19,698 bases of DNA from JAUIBE01 sp035267185 (GTDB lineage: Bacteria > Pseudomonadota > Gammaproteobacteria > Xanthomonadales > SZUA-36). The position numbers were made by a program, and so were the translations under genes. Positions 15,658 through 19,698 of the stretch are shown here, piece after piece; positions within the stretch are counted from its first letter, which is position 1, and the number at the start of each line of letters is the position of its first letter. A model generated the notes under the pieces. The model did no database searches. It was not told the origin of the DNA and saw nothing but the letters and a program-made list of their open reading frames with translations. The stretch is from contig DATFLY010000020.1 of the NCBI GenBank assembly GCA_035267185.1, forward strand, positions 1 to 19,698, written 5' to 3'.

Positions 15658-16194
15658 ATGCTGAGCATTGGCCAGTTGGGAAAGAAATTCAGTTTGTCAC
15701 GAGCCACCCTTTTGTACTACGAAAAAGAAGGAATCCTGTGCCCTGCCAGCAGGTCCGGGAATAACTATCGCTGGTATGGTGAAGCAGAAACCGAACAACT
15801 TAGGCAAATCGTGGCTTTTCGGAGTTACGGCATCCCCATCAAAGAAATACGAGGCCTGCTGAATCGTAAAGACGCTTCTGACACCGAGACTGCGCTGAAG
15901 AAGAGATTTGCCCAACTCGATGGAGACATCGCCAGGCTGAGAACCCAGCAACGGGCCATCATGGCCCTATTCGATCAGAATCAGCTTGAGACCGATGCCA
16001 ACATGAGCAAGGAGAAATGGACTGCCATCATGAGCGCTGCGGGGCTTAGTGAATATGACATGTGGCAATGGCACCGGGAGTTTGAAGCCAGGGAGCCTGA
16101 AGGACACCATGCGTTTCTTGTCTCTCTGAACCTGGATAATGAAGAAATAGAAAGCATTCGGAAGGCTTCAGCGAACAGAAGGGCTTCGTCATAA
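15658..16194 (+). CDS. MerR-family transcriptional regulator
   Basis: 178 residues. The N-terminal winged helix-turn-helix is typical: LSIGQLGKKFSLSRATLLYY, then EKEGILCPASRSGNNYRWY, with IVAFRSYGIPIKEIRGLL completing the DNA-binding unit. Residues 75-110 form the dimer coiled coil (ALKKRFAQLDGDIARLRTQQ). The C-terminal part (KEKWTAIMSAAGLSEYDMWQ onward) is a small helical effector region found in other MerR proteins, with no metal-binding cysteine pair, so an organic ligand is more likely than a metal. It is divergent from the SRPBCC gene and probably regulates it, acting at the short spacer between them. Confidence 0.9.
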   Translation: MLSIGQLGKKFSLSRATLLYYEKEGILCPASRSGNNYRWYGEAETEQLRQIVAFRSYGIPIKEIRGLLNRKDASDTETALKKRFAQLDGDIARLRTQQRAIMALFDQNQLETDANMSKEKWTAIMSAAGLSEYDMWQWHREFEAREPEGHHAFLVSLNLDNEEIESIRKASANRRASS

Positions 16195-16213
16195 AGAAAC
16201 TCTTAAACCTGAT

Positions 16214-16753
16214 TCAGAAGGATGATCCCGGCTTTGAGAGAAACTCAATTTCTTCAGGTGTGGATTCTCTGCCCAATATCTCGTTTCGATGCGGATAACG
16301 CCCGAATCGATCAATAATGGCCTTGTGCTTCAGCTCAAATTCAAGGTTTTTTCCGCGGCCAATCCGGGTAAACAGTTCGACTGCAATCTCATGAATCCGC
16401 GCTGATTCGCTGTGCATAAAAGGCATGTAAAGAAACACGCGCTGTTGAGAATCCAAAAGCAGATCGTCACCGGACTGTATGGCCTCCTGGCTGAGGGCAA
16501 GCGCCATTGAATCGGAAGCAAATGCCTGGGGTGTCCCTCGATAAATATTTCGCGAGAACTGGTCAATGACGATCACCTCGGCAAGCCTTCCCTCGGGCTT
16601 CGACCGCCATTCATAAAGTTCACCCTGCACTGCAGCGTTCAACAATGCTCCGAACCGCACCTTCAGCTGCTGATCAAATTCACTGTCCTTGACCCACCAG
16701 GCCTTCGAATCAATTTCCGAAAACCAGAATTCGATGACATCGTGAAAATGCAT
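16214..16753 (-). CDS. DUF924 family protein
   Basis: 179 residues, usual length. The signatures of DUF924 (PF06041) are present: VIEFWFSEIDSKAWWVKDSE at the N-terminus, the helix FDQQLKVRFGALLNAA, then VIVIDQFSRNIYRGTPQAFA, QRVFLYMPFMHSES and FGRYPHRNEILGRESTPEE near the end. These are all-helical, TPR-like proteins with no known reaction. The ATG at 16751-16753 is three bases after the stop of the TPR gene, so the two are likely translationally coupled. It converges with the MerR gene across 19 bases. Confidence 0.93.
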   Translation of the reverse strand: MHFHDVIEFWFSEIDSKAWWVKDSEFDQQLKVRFGALLNAAVQGELYEWRSKPEGRLAEVIVIDQFSRNIYRGTPQAFASDSMALALSQEAIQSGDDLLLDSQQRVFLYMPFMHSESARIHEIAVELFTRIGRGKNLEFELKHKAIIDRFGRYPHRNEILGRESTPEEIEFLSKPGSSF

Positions 16754-16756
16754 TTC

Positions 16757-17554
16757 TCAGGTCTGCTCAAGGAATACTTCGATTTGCTCCTGCAGTCGGG
16801 CAGAGGCTTGTTCGAGACACAGGGGCGCGAGATCAGATCCTTCAGTATCCAGGCACTGGACAGTCTGAATCCGCTCCGCCCATTGAGGAAGGGTACGAAG
16901 CTGTTCAGGAAGCTGACTGAGATATTCACTGGCTGCATCCAGGTTCCTGTAACTCAGGGCAATATCCACACCCAGCCCCAACAGCCTTGGCTCATATGGA
17001 AACACTTCCAGCGCTGCAGTCGTTGCTGCAAGCGTTTCATATTCCTTTTCCGTGCCTTGTGCTGCCAGCGAGAGGAGTTGCAAACGATAGAGCTCGGGTG
17101 ACGGGCGTGGACTCGAAGAAATGGCCGAAGAAAAATCAGCTGCGCCAGCCCCTGCTTCTCCCATCCTGATGTGCGCCTTTCCACGCAATACCCATGCGAA
17201 TGAATGCGCCGGTCGAAGTGACAAGTACCGGGTAAGCAACTCGGCTGCTGCTTGCGGGTCCCGGGTATCCAACAAGAGCTTGGCTTCCAGGAAATCAACC
17301 AGGGGAAGACCAGGGTTGATGAATCTCGCTCTCTCAAAGTCCTTTGCTGCCTGGTCGAATTCCTTGTGCCGGCGATACAAATCCCCCCGCTTGCACAACA
17401 GTTCCACATTCTCAGGATCAGCCACGAGTTGCTGATCCAGGGCTTCAATCTGAAGGACGAGATCCGGATGGGTGAACGCAGTGTTGCAGGCCAACAAGAG
17501 CATCAATAGCGAAAGGAGGCGCAGACTGCGCCTCCCCTGTTTCATCCAGTTCAT
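16757..17554 (-). CDS. Exported TPR-repeat protein
   Basis: 265 residues. A basic start and hydrophobic stretch (RRSLRLLSLLMLLLACNTAF) give a Sec signal; the Cys in LLLAC does not fit a good lipobox in sequence context, so lipidation is uncertain. Residues 45-190 show at least three TPR-like pairs: ENVELLCKRGDLYRRHKEFD, AAELLTRYLSLRPAHSFAW and AWVLRGKAHIRMGEAGAGAA, with spaced Ala/Gly/Pro at the usual places. TPR proteins of this kind mediate protein-protein contacts in the periplasm. It runs into the DUF924 gene and is preceded, 62 bases upstream, by the PKD gene's stop. A perfect inverted repeat lies in that gap. The partner is unknown. Confidence 0.8.
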   Translation of the reverse strand: MNWMKQGRRSLRLLSLLMLLLACNTAFTHPDLVLQIEALDQQLVADPENVELLCKRGDLYRRHKEFDQAAKDFERARFINPGLPLVDFLEAKLLLDTRDPQAAAELLTRYLSLRPAHSFAWVLRGKAHIRMGEAGAGAADFSSAISSSPRPSPELYRLQLLSLAAQGTEKEYETLAATTAALEVFPYEPRLLGLGVDIALSYRNLDAASEYLSQLPEQLRTLPQWAERIQTVQCLDTEGSDLAPLCLEQASARLQEQIEVFLEQT

Positions 17555-17567
17555 TTCAGCTGGCTTG

Positions 17568-17606
17568 TTGTGGCAGAAACTCTCATATCACTGAATTCTG
17601 CCACAA
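17568..17606. repeat. Perfect 11-base inverted repeat between the PKD and TPR genes
   Basis: TTGTGGCAGAA (17568-17578) is repeated as its exact reverse complement at 17596-17606, around a 17-base loop. It fills most of the 62-base gap after the PKD stop. It lacks a T run on either strand, so it is not a textbook intrinsic terminator. It could be an mRNA-stabilising or processing hairpin, or an operator for the TPR gene. Confidence 0.6.
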
Positions 17607-17616
17607 ACCGCTGGCA

Positions 17617-19698
17617 TTACTGTGCAGAAATCCGAATGTTGTCGATGTAGACATGATCATTGTTTCCGGATGCATCGCACTGGAACCTGATCTTCACATT
17701 GTTATTGAAGGTATAGGAGCCACTGTCGATGACAATCACCGGATCATAACGCGTGCCGTTATCAACAAAATCAACGTTGTTTACAAATGCCTGCACCGTT
17801 TGCCAGCTTGAGCCACCATCGGAGCTGATTCGCACCCAGAAATCCTCGGAATTCTCAAAGCTCGAGGCCACGTAACTGAATTCAATCTGAAGTTGCGTAT
17901 AGCCGCCCAGATCGAGACTGTCAGCCAACTGGATATGGGACGTTGACGAGTCGTCCCTCAAATCGACGTTTTGAAAGCCAATGGCGTTTTGCGAAACCAA
18001 CCTGGAATCATTGCCACCATCAATCCAGTTGCCCCAGCCACTTTCGAAATCATCAAAGACGAGCTCCGTCCATCCTGCGGGAGGTTCAGTGACAGTGACC
18101 AGCGCACTGACGTTGTCACTGGCACCATTGTTGTCAGTGACTACCAGGGTAACTGTGTAGCTGCCAGCAGATGAATAACCATGATCTGGATTCTGCGCCG
18201 ATGATCCATTGCCATCACCAAAGTCCCAACTCCAGGACACGACACTTCCGTCACTGTCAGTAGATGTATCTGTAAATCCACAATTCAGATCAGTACAGCC
18301 ATAAGTAAAGTCAGCTGTCGGCGCGGAATTGGCCGCAGCTACTGTCACCAGGGTGCTGGCGTTGTCAGTTGCACCATCATCGTCTGTGACCGTCAGGGTG
18401 ACGGTATAGCTGCCAGCAGATGAATAGCTGTGATCTGGATTCTGCGCTGATGATCCATTGCCATCGCCAAAGTCCCAGCTCCAGGAAACCACGTTCCCGT
18501 CACCGTCGCTCGATGCATCCGTGAAACCACAATCCAGGTCGGTACAACTCTGAGTGAATCCTGCAGCGGGCGGAAGGTTGTCGCCAGCGACACCAAACAC
18601 CACGTAAGCAACCTGCTCGGTTGTGTGGCTGCGCTCTGAATTGGCAATCTGGTCCTCGTCATACATCAGGGCCAGGTTACCTGCCGAAACGGGATTGGTA
18701 CCGTACAGAATTGGCCAGCCACCATCACCACCATCCAGGGCTGCGGTACTGACCACTGAGCTGGTTGGTGCGCCAACACCATTGAACGAGTAATTAAAAG
18801 GCGGGCTGTTGGTTGGACCGCGTACGATGTCACTTCCAAGGCCTGCCGAGTATTCGATACCATTCACCGTTCCGCTTCCGGCTTCAAACACGATGTAGCC
18901 GACCATTTCATCGGCACGAGTGATATTGGTGTCCTCCGCAACATGTTTACCCACTGCCAGGCTGGTCGCAGATGGTGGGTTGGTTCGACTTGAACCCTGG
19001 GCCCAGAACACCGACCAGTTTGCGTCGTTGTAGCTCATCACCTGGCCAATCACGACCGGATTGCTATAACTGTTCTGGTAAGAACGAGGCTCAGGTGTCC
19101 AGCCATTCTTGAACGCTGTTACTGTGCTGTTGTATTTCACGGCTTCAAGCGTGATTCCATCTGCCGCCTGCGTATAGACACCCTCCTCTACAGCCAGGTA
19201 ATGAACCGCATGCGGGCCGACTGCACCACCACCCGGGTTTGCCAGGCGCACATCAAAGCTGTTTCCTGAAGCATTCTGAATGCGTGTGACTGCAGGGAGG
19301 TCAGTGTTTCCATAGTTAACCGTTGCAACCACCACCATCGAAGTAAAGCTTTCCGGCAACACAACATTGGTCCAGCCGGAGCTGTCAACGTTATTGACAA
19401 CACCGGTATACATCCTGAATCCGGCGGCCGGTGGCTCTGAAACACTGACGAGGTTGCTGGTGCTATCAGATGCACCATCGTCGTCAGTCACGGTCAGCGA
19501 GACGGTGTAATCGCCCGCTGATGCATAACTGTGGTTCGGGTTCTGATCTGATGAACCATTGCCATCCCCAAAGTCCCAATTCCAGGACACAAGCGTGCCA
19601 TCGCTGTCTGTTGAGGCATCGGTGAACCCACAATCGAGATCAATACAGCCGGATGTAAATCCAGCGGTCGGCGCAACATTCGGTGCGGTGACTGAAAC
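17617..19698 (-). CDS. Secreted PKD-repeat protein, C-terminal part (start lies beyond the window)
   Basis: The frame is open to the last base of the window; a GTG at 19590 lies inside the first PKD repeat, so it is not the start. The visible 693 residues are: PKD repeat 1, a central region of about 290 residues made of three related units, PKD repeats 2 and 3, and a C-terminal jelly-roll or MAM-like domain (WTELVFDDFESGWGNWIDGG, then IEFSYVASSFENSEDFWVRI and VYIDNIRISAQ). Each PKD repeat carries WDFGDGNGSS and SAGxYTVxLxVTD, plus a Cys pair (CTDLDC type) likely to form a disulfide. Such tails are common on secreted proteases and glycosidases, so the missing N-terminal part may be an enzyme, which cannot be verified here. 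No sorting signal such as PEP-CTERM is visible at the C-terminus. Confidence 0.85.
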   Translation of the reverse strand, partial: VSVTAPNVAPTAGFTSGCIDLDCGFTDASTDSDGTLVSWNWDFGDGNGSSDQNPNHSYASAGDYTVSLTVTDDDGASDSTSNLVSVSEPPAAGFRMYTGVVNNVDSSGWTNVVLPESFTSMVVVATVNYGNTDLPAVTRIQNASGNSFDVRLANPGGGAVGPHAVHYLAVEEGVYTQAADGITLEAVKYNSTVTAFKNGWTPEPRSYQNSYSNPVVIGQVMSYNDANWSVFWAQGSSRTNPPSATSLAVGKHVAEDTNITRADEMVGYIVFEAGSGTVNGIEYSAGLGSDIVRGPTNSPPFNYSFNGVGAPTSSVVSTAALDGGDGGWPILYGTNPVSAGNLALMYDEDQIANSERSHTTEQVAYVVFGVAGDNLPPAAGFTQSCTDLDCGFTDASSDGDGNVVSWSWDFGDGNGSSAQNPDHSYSSAGSYTVTLTVTDDDGATDNASTLVTVAAANSAPTADFTYGCTDLNCGFTDTSTDSDGSVVSWSWDFGDGNGSSAQNPDHGYSSAGSYTVTLVVTDNNGASDNVSALVTVTEPPAGWTELVFDDFESGWGNWIDGGNDSRLVSQNAIGFQNVDLRDDSSTSHIQLADSLDLGGYTQLQIEFSYVASSFENSEDFWVRISSDGGSSWQTVQAFVNNVDFVDNGTRYDPVIVIDSGSYTFNNNVKIRFQCDASGNNDHVYIDNIRISAQ
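18091..18324 (-). repeat. PKD repeat 3
   Basis: About 78 residues from APTADFTYGC to SALVTV. DNA is very close to repeat 2, suggesting recent duplication or conversion. Confidence 0.85.
18341..18574 (-). repeat. PKD repeat 2
   Basis: About 78 residues from PPAAGFTQSC to ASTLVTV, with the same length and near-identical core (SWSWDFGDGNGSSAQNPDH) as repeat 3. Confidence 0.85.
18575..19440 (-). other. Central three-unit beta domain between PKD repeats
   Basis: About 288 residues. Three stretches share the pattern of a V-rich strand, a W/F-containing middle and a closing strand of the type HYLAVEEG, GYIVFEAG or AYVVFGVA. The units run about 19190-19380, 18880-19060 and 18590-18780. The first recalls H-type lectin-like sandwiches (VVLPESFTSMVVVATVNYG). 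I recognise the style from other secreted bacterial proteins but know no assigned function. Confidence 0.5.
19441..19674 (-). repeat. PKD repeat 1
   Basis: About 78 residues from APTAGFTSGC to SNLVSV, containing WNWDFGDGNG and YTVSLTVTDDDGAS. Confidence 0.85.

Noticed and set aside
1..19698. tRNA, rRNA, CRISPR array, insertion sequence or phage genes
   Set aside because: Gaps are short and hold no cloverleaf, regularly spaced repeat array, transposase motif or terminal inverted repeats that I can see.

Overview
This window looks like a piece of a free-living, probably aquatic or soil Gammaproteobacterium. The reasons are a YceH protein, a VC1184-type class V aminotransferase, a TIR-TolB-TPR fusion of the sort I know from Xanthomonadales relatives, and many exported beta-rich proteins, at mid G+C judged by eye. 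It is dense single-copy chromosome with 17 supported protein genes, two of them cut by the window edges. I see no rRNA, tRNA, CRISPR array, transposase or phage gene. No gap without a gene exceeds about 165 bases.

Layout. Positions 1-1419 (+) hold the end of a TolB-like propeller protein, probably a CadC-type winged-helix regulator. It converges by 4 bases on an AraC-family regulator (1416-2237, -). Divergent from that is an exported di-heme cytochrome of the DHOR (DUF1111) family (2402-3856, +). A small membrane protein resembling DUF6090 (3873-4538, -) is divergent from a TIR-TolB-TPR protein (4642-6366, +) whose TIR domain lies entirely upstream of any ATG, GTG or TTG. It is best explained by an ATA start codon behind a good Shine-Dalgarno. 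Then come YceH (6380-7036, -), a likely two-gene run of PQQ-type aldose dehydrogenase and class V aminotransferase (7113-9498, +), an exported MBL-fold hydrolase (9506-10321, -), and a second AraC-family regulator (10417-11277, +) whose last 25 codons lie antisense to the next gene.

The right half is mostly on the minus strand. A tandem pair of exported, roughly 570-residue Asp-box (BNR) propeller proteins (14983-13271 and 12902-11193) flanks a small lipoprotein (13249-12929), apparently as one operon. Upstream lie an SRPBCC protein (15099-15581, -) and a divergent MerR regulator (15658-16194, +). Next are a DUF924 protein (16214-16753, -) directly behind an exported TPR protein (16757-17554, -). 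The window ends in a large secreted PKD-repeat protein (17617 to beyond 19698, -). A perfect 11-base inverted repeat separates it from the TPR gene.

How they fit together. The window is a series of short local units, each often paired with its own regulator, rather than one large pathway. The periplasmic and cell-surface theme is strong: cytochrome, sugar dehydrogenase, MBL hydrolase, BNR propellers, lipoprotein and PKD protein. The most unusual items are the TIR gene with its non-standard start and membrane-protein neighbour, and the BNR-lipoprotein-BNR operon. Identities are family recognition by reading; no database search was run.
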